A program made the translations under genes and the position numbers. The notes beneath the pieces were generated by a model. The model did no database searches and had not been told where the DNA came from. It saw nothing but the letters and a program-made list of their open reading frames with translations. 64,000 nucleotides of DNA from Bacteroidales bacterium (GTDB lineage Bacteria; Bacteroidota; Bacteroidia; Bacteroidales; F082): the NCBI GenBank assembly GCA_017395365.1, contig JAFPUN010000020.1, positions 248,001 to 312,000 on the forward strand, written 5' to 3'. This document shows positions 8,368 to 17,360 of the stretch, one piece after another; positions within the stretch are counted from its first letter, which is position 1, and each line of letters starts with the position of its first letter.

Positions 8368-10799
8368 CCTCCGCCTCCTGCACTCACTGTGGTGACCATC
8401 GAATTGACGTTGACCGTGGTGCTTTGTCCGCCCGAGTAGGTGACATTACCCGTGTAGTAGCCGTTCCAGTTGGTGCCGCCACTGATGGTGCCGTTGTATT
8501 TTACGGTGTACGACTGTCCTGTTTGCAGTTGTGGGTCGGTGAAGAGCATGACCATGCTGTTACCGCCTCCTCCGGGCCAGCCACCTCCACCTCCACCCGT
8601 GAAGGTGGGACATTGGTAGGTGCAAATCACGGTACCGTCTGACTTAAGGATTTGTATGGCGTAGCCCTGCTGCGTGTTGATTTTCAGTGATGGCTGGGTG
8701 CATACGTTCTGTGTGGGGTTGCTGGTGCCGCCGCCTGTGCCGATGCTTGTGCCTCCGGTGATCTTGAATTGGTTGTTGTCGCAGTCGAAGCCTTCCTCAG
8801 GTGAACGGGCACCGTTGGAGATGTTGAGTCCACCGTTGAGGAACATGGTGCCGTTTGAGTCGGTGCCGTCGTTGTTGTCACTATGGGCATAATAGATGCC
8901 GCCGTTGATGGTGAGGTTTTGTGCCGCGTTGACGGCATCGTCCTTCACCGAGTAGGCCTCGATGTTGCCACCGTTGATGGTCAGCGTAGCCTTGCTCTCG
9001 ATGCACTCGCCGCCTTCGTTTTGCGTTTGGGTGCAATGCACGGTAATGTTGCCGCTGTTGATGGTCAGGTTACCTTGTGCCTTGACACCCTTGGGATTGG
9101 CATAGTCGCCGCCACCTCCGCCTGGCCAGCCACCACCGCCGCTTGAGACAGTTATGCGTTCGCCTGAGGTGGTGACGTTGAGGATGAGGTCGTCGTTGTT
9201 GGCGCCTTGCTGACCAATAACGAGGGTGCCACCTACATTGATACCCTTGCCGCCCGTTCCTGAGCTACTGAGGGTGTAATTGCCAGCTAGGATTTGCATA
9301 TTGCCGTCGCACTTGAGGCACGATGAGGTGTAGGCGTCTTTTGTGCTGCCACTGACGGTGTAGGAGGCGCCGTTGCCTTGTGTGGTGATGGTGAAGTCAC
9401 CGTTGTTGATGGTCAGATTGCCATCGGCGCTGATAGCCTTACCACCATGGTTGCTGGTGGGCAAGGTGATATGGAAGGTTCCTCCCGATATGGTGATGTC
9501 CGCATCGCTCTTGATGGCAGTGCAATAGGCAGGCACGTTTTGGTTATTGACATTTTCAAGTATGGTACTACCTGATGCATTGATGGTGATATTGCCGCTA
9601 GCAATGGTTACATCACCTGTGGCAGTGATGCCTTTTGAAATATCTCCAGAGTGGGTGAGATTGAGAGTCCCGCTGTTGACGTGGACGGTGCCGTCGCTCT
9701 TGATGCACTTGCCGTCTTGCGATGAGGAGACAACGGTGATGTCAGCTGTGCCGCCGATGACAACATCGGTGTCGGACGAAATGCCGTGCGAGCCTGTGCC
9801 AGATATTTGCACATCCACAGTGCCACCGCTGATATTGATATCGGCATCACCCTTAATGGCTTTGCAGTCGTTGCCATTGATGATGAGATGAAGTGCGCCT
9901 CCCATCATGGTGAAGGCGTTCGTCACTTTGATACATCTTTGGCTTTCTGCCGTCGTGTTGATGGTGAGAACGCCATCGTTGATAGTCATGGTACCCGAGA
10001 AGTCGAGACCGTCGGAACCAGCCGAAACGATATCGAGTGTGCCACCGTTCCATGTCAGGTTGCTGCTGCCGTGGATGCCGTCGCTGTCGGTGTCCAGGAT
10101 AGTGATAGTGCCTGAATTGACCGTCATCGTACCTTCCATCGCTATGCCGTGCTTGGCGTTGCCTGTAATGCGCATTGTTCCAGAACCTCCAATAGTGAGG
10201 CTGCCTGCGGCATAAAGTGCTGCATTGAGGCTGCTGTTGGCACCGTCGGCGAGGGTGGAAGTGCCTCTCAAAGCAAGGGTTGTGTTGACATTGGAAGCCA
10301 AATTGATGGCAGCTGTGCTTGTGCTAGTCAGCGATAAAGAATTGAGTGCCAAATAGAAGGGTGAGGTGCTGTAAATCGTATATGATCCGTTGCTTGAGGT
10401 ACCAGAAACAACATAAGGCACATTGACCATAGTGGAGTTCACTGTGACGTTGGCACTACTGGTGCTCACCGTCACGCCGTTGTTGGAGAATGGGTTGATA
10501 ACCTCTACGCTGGAACCATTATAAGTGATGTAGACCGTGTCGCCCGCAGGGGGTTGAGGCGGTTCTTCTTGCTTGACGAAGGTGATACTATCGAAAGCGG
10601 TAAGGGGGAAGGTCATCGTCCCGCTTTCTCCGTTGATGAGCATGTTGGCAGGCTGGCTGCCTTGGAAGCGGATGTCGCTGATGGTATTTATGTCGTTGTC
10701 GTATACCACAGAAACGCTATGGTGAAGGTTGATGTGGTAGTTTTGTGCGTTGAGCCCCATGAAAGCCAGCAGAAGGGCAGCTAATAATGTCTTTCTCAT
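8361..10799 (-). CDS. large secreted carbohydrate-binding beta-helix protein (Cthe_2159-type repeats)
   Basis: 812 residues with a signal peptide ending near GLNAQ. Residues 130-640 consist of about 15 short beta-helix coils with repeated motifs such as TINSGTI, DADINISGG and GGKCIKSDG, each with Ser/Thr/Asn turns, as in the Cthe_2159 family that binds acidic polysaccharide (polygalacturonate) with calcium. Three Gly-Trp-Pro-Gly segments interrupt or end the chain (GGGGWPGGGGG, GGGGGGWPGGGG, and GGGGW at the very C-terminus). No T9SS sorting domain is present, but the partner upstream has one. Its ATG overlaps that partner's stop by 4 bases. Confidence 0.8.
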   Translation of the reverse strand: MRKTLLAALLLAFMGLNAQNYHINLHHSVSVVYDNDINTISDIRFQGSQPANMLINGESGTMTFPLTAFDSITFVKQEEPPQPPAGDTVYITYNGSSVEVINPFSNNGVTVSTSSANVTVNSTMVNVPYVVSGTSSNGSYTIYSTSPFYLALNSLSLTSTSTAAINLASNVNTTLALRGTSTLADGANSSLNAALYAAGSLTIGGSGTMRITGNAKHGIAMEGTMTVNSGTITILDTDSDGIHGSSNLTWNGGTLDIVSAGSDGLDFSGTMTINDGVLTINTTAESQRCIKVTNAFTMMGGALHLIINGNDCKAIKGDADINISGGTVDVQISGTGSHGISSDTDVVIGGTADITVVSSSQDGKCIKSDGTVHVNSGTLNLTHSGDISKGITATGDVTIASGNITINASGSTILENVNNQNVPAYCTAIKSDADITISGGTFHITLPTSNHGGKAISADGNLTINNGDFTITTQGNGASYTVSGSTKDAYTSSCLKCDGNMQILAGNYTLSSSGTGGKGINVGGTLVIGQQGANNDDLILNVTTSGERITVSSGGGGWPGGGGGDYANPKGVKAQGNLTINSGNITVHCTQTQNEGGECIESKATLTINGGNIEAYSVKDDAVNAAQNLTINGGIYYAHSDNNDGTDSNGTMFLNGGLNISNGARSPEEGFDCDNNQFKITGGTSIGTGGGTSNPTQNVCTQPSLKINTQQGYAIQILKSDGTVICTYQCPTFTGGGGGGWPGGGGNSMVMLFTDPQLQTGQSYTVKYNGTISGGTNWNGYYTGNVTYSGGQSTTVNVNSMVTTVSAGGGGW

Positions 10800-11281
10800 A
10801 GCTTGATCATTTTAAGGGTTTGGTGCTCGGTTTTTACAAGATAAAGCCCGATGGGGAGGTCGGAGATGTCGATGTGTTGTTCGCTCGTGACCTCCATCGA
10901 TTTCATTAATCTGCCGTCAAGAGCGTAGATTCGGACTGTCTCTTCTCCATTGAGATTACGCAGTATGAAGGTGTCGTGAACAGGGTTGGGGGAGAGGATA
11001 GGTGAGGCTTCCGAATCTTCTTGGACGCCAACTGCTTCGGCACAAGTGATTTTTCGGATGTCGGCAAGATTGTACCTGTCCGATCGCATGGTGACGGTGG
11101 TCTCGACCACAAGAACCTCATTATCTTCGAAATAGACGCGGTCGCTTGGCGTCATAAAATAGGTTCTCTCAGCACCATCGTTGAGATAGATGGTCATTTG
11201 TGAGGATTGCGCTGTAAGATGAAATGCCAGCCCAAAGATTATGGCTGCGAGCAGTAATCCGCATTGAAATAAGCGTTTCAT
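10796..11281 (-). CDS. small secreted protein with type A T9SS sorting domain
   Basis: 161 residues from the ATG at 11281, which begins a proper signal peptide ending LTAQS; the longer upstream frame adds 46 residues with no signal. The middle (about residues 25-85) has a short beta region, MTIYLNDGAE and DRVYFEDNEV, resembling the N-terminal region of the following beta-helix protein. Residues 95-161 are a T9SS type A sorting domain (SPNPVHD ... GLYLVKT). It is first in an operon with the beta-helix and HD proteins, linked by 4- and 7-base overlaps. It may be an exported anchor or chaperone for the beta-helix; that is inference. Confidence 0.75.
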   Translation of the reverse strand: MKRLFQCGLLLAAIIFGLAFHLTAQSSQMTIYLNDGAERTYFMTPSDRVYFEDNEVLVVETTVTMRSDRYNLADIRKITCAEAVGVQEDSEASPILSPNPVHDTFILRNLNGEETVRIYALDGRLMKSMEVTSEQHIDISDLPIGLYLVKTEHQTLKMIKL

Positions 11282-11376
11282 TGAAATGGAAATTAGTTTG
11301 CAAAATGTTGAAAGATGCAAAAATACACTTTTTTGGAATACTATTGTCTTCGCTATGGCGAAAAAAAATTGCGTGG

Positions 11377-13716
11377 CTAATGCGCTGAAAGATATGGCGC
11401 AGTAACAGAATCTTTGCAATTTAGCATCTCTTTCGGTGTGCCTTTGAAGATGATTTTGCCGCTCATGGCGCCGCCGCCGGGACCGAGTTCCACAAGGTAG
11501 TCACAAGCTTTCAACATCTCTAGGTTATGCTCGATAAGGAAGATGGTGTTGCCTGCTTCAACCATGGTGTCGAAGAGGTCGAGGATGCGCTTGATGTCGT
11601 TGAGGTGGAGACCGTCGGAAGGCTCGTCCATGATGAAGATCTTGCCTGCGTCGCGAAGATAGGAAGCCAACTTGATGCGCTGCAACTCGCCGCCCGAAAG
11701 GGTCGAAAGCGACTGATTCAGATGCAAATAACCCAACCCGACCTTGCGCAAAGGCTCCAGCTTCTCGGCGATGACGGTGCCGGCGAACATCTCTGAGGCT
11801 TTGTTGGCGGTCAAGTCCATCACCTCGGCAATGTTCATGCCGTTGACCTTATATGATAAGACTTCCTTGTTGTAACGCAGTCCGCCGCAGGCCTCGCAGG
11901 TGGTCTCGATGGCGTCCATGAAGGCCATGTCGCTAACAATGACGCCCTTGCCTTGGCAGACGGGGCAACCGCCCTTGCCGTTGAAGGAGAACAGGTCGGT
12001 TTTGGTCTTGTTGGCCTTGGCAAAGAGTTTTCGGATGTCGTCGGCCACTTCGAGATAGGTGGCGGGAGTGGAACGTAGGCTGATGCCGATATTCTTCTGG
12101 CTGATGTAGACGATGTCTGACTGTTTAATTGTTGGGTTGTTTAATTGTTTAATTGTTGTTCTGTTGTCGCGAGAACAGTTCAACAATTCAACATTCAACG
12201 ATTCAACATTTTTTACAAAGCACTCCATCAATGAACTCTTGCCCGAGCCGGCCACACCCGCGATGCCGCACATCACGCCTAAGGGCAAATCCACTGTCAG
12301 GTTTTTGATGTTATGCAAGGTGGCGCTTTCAAGGTGGAAAAAAGACTTGGGCTGACGAACTTGTTCCTTTATGGAACTTGTTGCGCTGAGTGAAATGCCT
12401 GTCAGTGTCTGGCTTCGCAACAATTCGTCGTAGCTGCCTTCGAAGACGATTTCACCGCCTTTCATGCCCGCACCAGGACCCATGTCGATGATGTGGTCGG
12501 CGATTTTGATCATATCCTTATGGTGTTCCACCAAGATGACGGTGTTGCCGTGGTTTTTCAGCTTCTGCACCGACTTCTGCATGAGCAGGATGTCGTGGTT
12601 GTGTAGGCCGACACTAGGCTCATCCAGGATGTACATCACGTCGGAGAGGGGAGAGTTGATGTATTTGGCAATCTTGCAGCGTTGCGCCTCGCCGCCCGAG
12701 AGTGTGCCGATGGCGCGGTCGAGGGTGAGGTAGCCGAGACCGATTTCCTCCAAAGCGGCAAGCCTTTCGATGGTGGCGTGCTTGATGTCTTCGGCAAGAG
12801 GATTGTCGATGGTCTCCATCCACTGGCGGCAGTCGGCGATGCTCATGGCGGTCACCTCGGCGATGTTTATGCCTTTGATCTTGCAGGAGCGTATCTTCTC
12901 GTTGAGGCGGGTGCCCCCGCAGTCGGGACAGGTGCCCATGGTCAGCATGGGGTTGAGGACTGCGGCATGGAGCAGACCTTCCTCCGAGTTGATGATGCTG
13001 CGGTACATTCTTGGTATGAGACCTTCATATTTGGCGCTTTTAGGCCAGTTGGAAGGCGGGTTTTTCAGCTTGATTTGCGGAGAGTTGAGGAATAAGTCAA
13101 GCTCCTCAGGAGTGTAGTCCTTGATTTTCTTGTCGAGGTCGAAGAGACCGCTGTGGGCATAACGGATCCAGCGCCAGCCGCCCTTGCCGAAGGCGATGTA
13201 GTGGATGGTATCCTCGTCGTTGAGCGACTTGTCGAAATCGACAAGCTTGTGGATGTCCAATTCTCGGATTTCGCCCAATCCGGCACACCGTGGACAGCTC
13301 CCCGAAGGATGGTTGAACGAGAAGGCATCGGAATAACCCACAAAAGGCTGCCCGATGCGTGAGAACAACAGACGCAACAGGGCGTAAATGTCCGTGTAGG
13401 TGCCTACTGTGGAGCGTGAGTTGGAAGTGGGCTTCCTTTGCTCAATAACGATGGCGATAGGCAGGTTCTCGATGTCGCCGACATGGGGACGACCATACTT
13501 GGGCAGATATTGCTGGGTAAAGGAAGGGAAGGTGTCATTCAACTCCCGCCGCGACTTGGCTGCGATGGTATCCAGCACCAGAGATGACTTTCCCGACCCC
13601 GACACGCCCGTCACCACGGTGATTTGTCGCTTCGGAATCTTGACGGTGACATGCTTCAGGTTGTTCTCGGTGGCGTCTTTGATGAGGATATAGTCGAATT
13701 CGGCAGGGTTTTCCAT
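11377..13716 (-). CDS. UvrA-like ABC ATPase (short paralogue) with an in-frame inserted segment
   Basis: 779 residues, shorter than canonical UvrA (about 940). Walker A GVSGSGKSS (37-45) and GVAGSGKSS (487-495), signature LSGGEAQR (339-346) and LSGGELQR (673-680), and Walker B ILDEPS and IMDEPS mark two ABC ATPase domains. CPDCGG, CPVCQG and CEACGG are zinc-binding pairs; the interaction and DNA-binding parts are reduced, as in the UvrA-like drug-resistance or DNA-lesion subfamily. Residues about 503-533 are encoded by a palindromic repeat (12118-12210) inserted without breaking the frame, at a position between Walker A and the SQKN motif. It may still be functional. Confidence 0.85.
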   Translation of the reverse strand: MENPAEFDYILIKDATENNLKHVTVKIPKRQITVVTGVSGSGKSSLVLDTIAAKSRRELNDTFPSFTQQYLPKYGRPHVGDIENLPIAIVIEQRKPTSNSRSTVGTYTDIYALLRLLFSRIGQPFVGYSDAFSFNHPSGSCPRCAGLGEIRELDIHKLVDFDKSLNDEDTIHYIAFGKGGWRWIRYAHSGLFDLDKKIKDYTPEELDLFLNSPQIKLKNPPSNWPKSAKYEGLIPRMYRSIINSEEGLLHAAVLNPMLTMGTCPDCGGTRLNEKIRSCKIKGINIAEVTAMSIADCRQWMETIDNPLAEDIKHATIERLAALEEIGLGYLTLDRAIGTLSGGEAQRCKIAKYINSPLSDVMYILDEPSVGLHNHDILLMQKSVQKLKNHGNTVILVEHHKDMIKIADHIIDMGPGAGMKGGEIVFEGSYDELLRSQTLTGISLSATSSIKEQVRQPKSFFHLESATLHNIKNLTVDLPLGVMCGIAGVAGSGKSSLMECFVKNVESLNVELLNCSRDNRTTIKQLNNPTIKQSDIVYISQKNIGISLRSTPATYLEVADDIRKLFAKANKTKTDLFSFNGKGGCPVCQGKGVIVSDMAFMDAIETTCEACGGLRYNKEVLSYKVNGMNIAEVMDLTANKASEMFAGTVIAEKLEPLRKVGLGYLHLNQSLSTLSGGELQRIKLASYLRDAGKIFIMDEPSDGLHLNDIKRILDLFDTMVEAGNTIFLIEHNLEMLKACDYLVELGPGGGAMSGKIIFKGTPKEMLNCKDSVTAPYLSAH
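12118..12210. repeat. palindromic, AT-rich repeat element inside the UvrA-like gene
   Basis: About 93 bases in which TTGTTTAATTGTTTAATTG is followed by a TGTTCT/AGAACA stem around a GTCGCG loop and then by AACAATTCAACATTCAACG. The two flanks are roughly inverted copies of TTCAACAATTCAAC-type repeats. Length is a multiple of three and it is translated in frame. Confidence 0.6.
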
Positions 13717-13732
13717 AAGGTTTTAGGTTGGG

Positions 13733-15361
13733 TTAGTGGATATGGCACATCTTCACTTTAACCATGGGGATTTCGCTTTCAGCCACGGTCATAAGGTCTC
13801 TATCAAGAATCACAAAATCAGCATCTTTTCCCTCTTCTATGCTGCCTTTGCGACCTTCAAGGAAGCAACCTTTGGTCACCCAAATGGTGATGGAACGCAA
13901 GGCTTGCTCGCGGGTTAATGCATTTTCCATTTGGAAGCCTTCGGCGGGCGTGCCGTCCAGGTGTTTGCGTGCCACGGCAGCATAGAAGGTATAGATGGGG
14001 CTGATGTCCTCGATGGGGAAGTCGGTGCCATTGATGACCCAACCGTTTTGTTGTAGCAGTTGCTGATAGGCGTATGCGTTCTTGATGCGCTCGCCGAGAC
14101 GCTCATCGGCCCAGTCCATGTCGGAGGTGCAGTGGGTGGTTTGGATGGAGGGTATGACTGATAAATCTCCAAAGCGTTGGAAGTCCGCGTCGCTCACCGT
14201 TTGCGAGTGCTCGATACGCCAGCGGAGGTCGTTATGGCCTTTCAGGTATTCGGAGTAGATGTCAAGGATATGGTGCACACCGCCGTCACCGATGGCATGG
14301 CAACAGACTTGGTAATTGGCATCGTAGGCCTTTTGGCAGACGTGACGGTAGAACTCGTCGCTTTCCAGTATCAAGCCGTCGTTGGTCGGGTCATCGGTAT
14401 AAGGTTCAAGTAGTTTTGCACCGCGTGAACCCAAGGCACCATCGGCATAGATCTTCACGCTGCGGACGGTGAGCCTTTCCTTGTCGATGACACCTTGGCT
14501 CATAAAGTGGTCCATCGTCTCGTCGTCAGGGTTGACCATCGCGTTGATGTGCATCTTGAGTTGTCCCGCCTGTTGCAAGCTGTCGATGAGCTCAATGGTG
14601 GCAATGTCCTGTCCAGCATCGGTGACGCTAGTCAAACCGACCGCCATGCAGTTCTCTTGCGCCTTGAGCAGGGCTTGGATGCTTTGGACTGTCTCCATCT
14701 TGGGCACCAAAGCCTTGGCAGCATCAGCAAGGTTGTCTAACAACACACCCGTGCAGCGACCCTCTTTGACGATAGCCATGCCGCCGTCCATCTTCGTGTT
14801 GGCATCGATGTTGGCTAGTGCAAGAACTTCTTTTGAGACCAATACTGCATGACCATCCACGCGAGTCAGCAGGACTTTTTTGTCGGGGAAGACTTCGGCG
14901 AGTTTCGTATTGTCGGGGAACTCGGCCACTTCCCAGAGGTTTTGGTCCCAGCCGCGACCCAAAAGCCATTCGGCAGGGTAGAGGCTGTCGTGTACTTTGA
15001 GGCGTTCGATGACTTCATCGTATGATTGGCAACCTTTCAGGTCGGCCCAGCGGACAAGGTTCTCGCCGTAGCCCGTGAAGTGGCTATGCCCATCCATGAA
15101 GCCAGGATACACCGCGTCACCTTGGGCATCGATGGTTTCCTTGGCGGCGTATTGGCGTATGATGGACTCTTCATCGCCGACGGCGACAAACTTACCGTCT
15201 TTCACGGCAAAGGCTTGGGCTTTGGAGAAGTCGTTGTCGACGGTGTAGATATTGGCATTGTGGATGATAAGGTCGACGGGTGTTTTTTGGTTGCAGGCGG
15301 TCATAAAGGTAAGAATTGAAGCGATTAACGCTAAGGTTATGTGTTTTGTGTTTGTTTTCAT
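13733..15361 (-). CDS. YtcJ-like amidohydrolase family lipoprotein
   Basis: 542 residues with a lipobox (FMTAC, Cys 23). DGHSHF near residue 94 is the HxH metal site at the start of the amidohydrolase barrel, with further metal-ligand candidates in CCHAIGDGG, EHSQTV and NGTDFPIED. The architecture (N- and C-terminal beta sandwich around the TIM barrel) matches YtcJ-like exoenzymes that hydrolyse amides or related bonds. The substrate is unknown. A TATTTTTG box lies at 15387-15394. It is not overlapped by the UvrA-like gene (16-base gap). Confidence 0.85.
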   Translation of the reverse strand: MKTNTKHITLALIASILTFMTACNQKTPVDLIIHNANIYTVDNDFSKAQAFAVKDGKFVAVGDEESIIRQYAAKETIDAQGDAVYPGFMDGHSHFTGYGENLVRWADLKGCQSYDEVIERLKVHDSLYPAEWLLGRGWDQNLWEVAEFPDNTKLAEVFPDKKVLLTRVDGHAVLVSKEVLALANIDANTKMDGGMAIVKEGRCTGVLLDNLADAAKALVPKMETVQSIQALLKAQENCMAVGLTSVTDAGQDIATIELIDSLQQAGQLKMHINAMVNPDDETMDHFMSQGVIDKERLTVRSVKIYADGALGSRGAKLLEPYTDDPTNDGLILESDEFYRHVCQKAYDANYQVCCHAIGDGGVHHILDIYSEYLKGHNDLRWRIEHSQTVSDADFQRFGDLSVIPSIQTTHCTSDMDWADERLGERIKNAYAYQQLLQQNGWVINGTDFPIEDISPIYTFYAAVARKHLDGTPAEGFQMENALTREQALRSITIWVTKGCFLEGRKGSIEEGKDADFVILDRDLMTVAESEIPMVKVKMCHIH

Positions 15362-15386
15362 GGTCTGTTTTCTATGAATGAGATGA

Positions 15387-15394
15387 CAAAAATA
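15387..15394 (-). promoter_or_regulatory. TAnnTTTG -7 promoter box for the amidohydrolase gene
   Basis: The minus strand reads TATTTTTG 25 bases before the amidohydrolase ATG at 15361. Confidence 0.5.
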
Positions 15395-15406
15395 AGGAAA
15401 ACTGCG

Positions 15407-15949
15407 TTATAGCCATTCCACTTTTCCGCTTTGTAGGTCGTAGAAAGCCGCAACGACTTGGGCACCAACATGATGGACGATTTCATCTTCTTCGATCAGT
15501 TGTGTCATCCTTTTGGCATGTTGCTTCGCATTGTCATCGATGCAGCAGTTTGTGTTGATAGAAGGCTTGATGCGTTTGGCCAAATCATGGATGTGTCCAG
15601 GCAAATCACCGCCTTGACAGGTTGCCGTGACCGCGCCACAGGAGGAGTGTCCCATGACGACCACTAAAGGTGTTTCCAAATGCTCGACGGCATATTCTAT
15701 GGAACCAAGGACTTCCTCGTCCACGATGTTGCCTGCATTGCGGATGACGAAGAGGTCGCCGAGTTTTTGGTCGAAGATGATTTCAGGTGCCACGCGGCTG
15801 TCGGAGCAGCACAGCACCACGGCAAAGGGATGTTGACCGGCGCTGAGTTGCTCCCGCAGTGTTGCATAGTTGTCTTTCGGTGTCAAGGCTCCCGAAACGA
15901 AGCGGGCATTGCCGGATTTGAGCAGGTCTAAGGCTTGTTTTGTGTTCAT
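15407..15949 (-). CDS. beta-class carbonic anhydrase
   Basis: 180 residues. It interconverts CO2 and bicarbonate. Zinc ligands are visible: Cys in CCSDSRVAPE (about residue 47), and GHSSCGAV (His and Cys, about residues 100-103); Asp-Arg of SDSR is the catalytic dyad. Length and motif spacing match beta carbonic anhydrases. Its ATG overlaps the stop of the DUF4143 ATPase by 4 bases, so the two share a transcript, though no functional link is obvious. Confidence 0.93.
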   Translation of the reverse strand: MNTKQALDLLKSGNARFVSGALTPKDNYATLREQLSAGQHPFAVVLCCSDSRVAPEIIFDQKLGDLFVIRNAGNIVDEEVLGSIEYAVEHLETPLVVVMGHSSCGAVTATCQGGDLPGHIHDLAKRIKPSINTNCCIDDNAKQHAKRMTQLIEEDEIVHHVGAQVVAAFYDLQSGKVEWL

Positions 15950-17211
15950 AATAATTCTCCCTTTAAAAACTGAAATAATCCCATATAAACTATACCTTTT
16001 GTATCGGTATAAGTGGCGATGTCGTCTCCAGTGATGACGATTTTTTTGAAACTGTCGTCCACTTTTTGCAGAGAGCGGATTTCATTTTCTTGCTTTTCGG
16101 CATTGTCCATCTTGAAGGCGGATTGGATATAGTACTTGTCCATCCCGTTTTGTGCGATGAAGTCGATTTCGTATTGTATGTAGGCCATCTTGCCTTCACG
16201 CATTTCGCGACTTTCCACCAATCCAACATCTACGCTGAAACCTCTCATCCTCAATTCATTATATATGACATTTTCCATAATGTGAGTGATTTCTTGCTGA
16301 CGGAAATTGAGTTTGGCATTGCGTAGTCCTACATCGACGGCATAGTATTTCTTAATGCTTTCAAAATATTTGTTTCCCTTTATGTTGAAGCGTTTTGCAC
16401 CTTCGAAAAGGAAGGCCTCCTCAAGGTAATCAATGTAATTTCCAACAGTTTCTGGGTCGATTTTGGTCTTTTGAACACTTTGCAGCACATTGCTGATGCG
16501 GCTGGGATTGGTCAAGGAACCGATAGATGAACACAGTGCATCGGCTAGCGCAGAAAGGGCCTCGCGGTTTTTCACATGATTGCGTTCCACCACATCGTCA
16601 AGGTAGGTCTTGCTCCAAAGCCGTTGCAAGTAAGCCACTTTCTGCTCGGGAGTATGATGGTTGAGCAATCCGGGCATGCCCCCGTAGGTGTAGTATTCTT
16701 TCCAAAGTTCGTTAATAGGCTCGGTCCTGTTTGAGCAAAACTCCTTGAATGAAAGTGGATAAACGCGCACTTCATCACCGCGACCGCGGAAGATGGTTCG
16801 GATGTCGGAAGAAAGGAAGTGTGAATTGCTCCCAGTGATGTAAACATCCACATTGTCCTTGGCATTCAGCCCGTTGACAATCTTTTCAAAACCCTCCACC
16901 TCTTGCACTTCATCTAGAATGACATAATAATTGGTATTTGGCGAAGTGATGCGGCTGTAAAGGAACTCTTTCAGCGCTCCACGTACGGTGAGGTCGCCAT
17001 ACATTTCCTCTTCGTCATCCATGTCGAAGGAAACGATGATGATGCTTTCTTCGGCTACACCATTGGAGACCAGATAATCCTTGAAGATGCGCTTGAGGAG
17101 CCACGACTTTCCACATCGCCTTGGACCAGTGACGATTTTCACTTCGCCATTGTCCATTCGGTCGATGAGTTTTTGGAGGTAAGTCTCGCGCTTGATATAA
17201 GTTTGTTCCAT
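15946..17211 (-). CDS. AAA-type ATPase with DUF4143 domain
   Basis: 421 residues. Walker A GPRRCGKSWLL (about 29-39), Walker B VILDEVQEV (about 97-105) and the sensor TGSNSHFLS begin the ATPase; the C-terminal half is DUF4143 (YYAVDVGLRNAK, YNELRMRGF, EIDFIAQNG), a PDDEXK-like fold with the D/E-(x)-K residues of EIDFI and K. These ATPases are abundant in Bacteroidota and of unknown cellular role. It is preceded by a very unusual promoter region (17216-17356). The carbonic anhydrase gene overlaps its stop. Confidence 0.9.
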   Translation of the reverse strand: MEQTYIKRETYLQKLIDRMDNGEVKIVTGPRRCGKSWLLKRIFKDYLVSNGVAEESIIIVSFDMDDEEEMYGDLTVRGALKEFLYSRITSPNTNYYVILDEVQEVEGFEKIVNGLNAKDNVDVYITGSNSHFLSSDIRTIFRGRGDEVRVYPLSFKEFCSNRTEPINELWKEYYTYGGMPGLLNHHTPEQKVAYLQRLWSKTYLDDVVERNHVKNREALSALADALCSSIGSLTNPSRISNVLQSVQKTKIDPETVGNYIDYLEEAFLFEGAKRFNIKGNKYFESIKKYYAVDVGLRNAKLNFRQQEITHIMENVIYNELRMRGFSVDVGLVESREMREGKMAYIQYEIDFIAQNGMDKYYIQSAFKMDNAEKQENEIRSLQKVDDSFKKIVITGDDIATYTDTKGIVYMGLFQFLKGELL

Positions 17212-17215
17212 TTTT

Positions 17216-17356
17216 ATTCGGAATTTTCTGCAAAATTACAATAAATTCCGAATTGAAACCAATTTTATTCCGATTTTTCTGTAAAATTACAATAAATTTC
17301 GATTTGATGACCGTTTCTATTCGGAATTTTCTGCAAAACTACAATAAATTCCGAAT
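17216..17356 (-). promoter_or_regulatory. three tandem palindromic promoter/operator units before the DUF4143 ATPase
   Basis: Copies at 17216-17253, 17267-17304 and 17319-17356 (38 bases each, period 51-52). Copies 1 and 3 have perfect 11-base arms ATTCGGAATTT and AAATTCCGAAT around a 16-base loop; copy 2 is imperfect. On the minus strand each loop holds a promoter-like sequence, TAATTTTG, TAATTTTA and TAGTTTTG. The last palindrome ends 5 bases before the exonuclease stop codon (17361) and the first begins 5 bases before the ATPase ATG (17211). Confidence 0.6.
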
Positions 17357-17360
17357 GGAA

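Noticed and set aside
8500..10700. Direct repeats or tandem array in the beta-helix gene
   Set aside because: Repeats are degenerate protein coils (beta helix), not DNA repeats of a mobile or CRISPR type.
17216..17356. Possible CRISPR array
   Set aside because: Three units only, spacers of 13-14 bases, units are palindromic and promoter-bearing; no cas genes.
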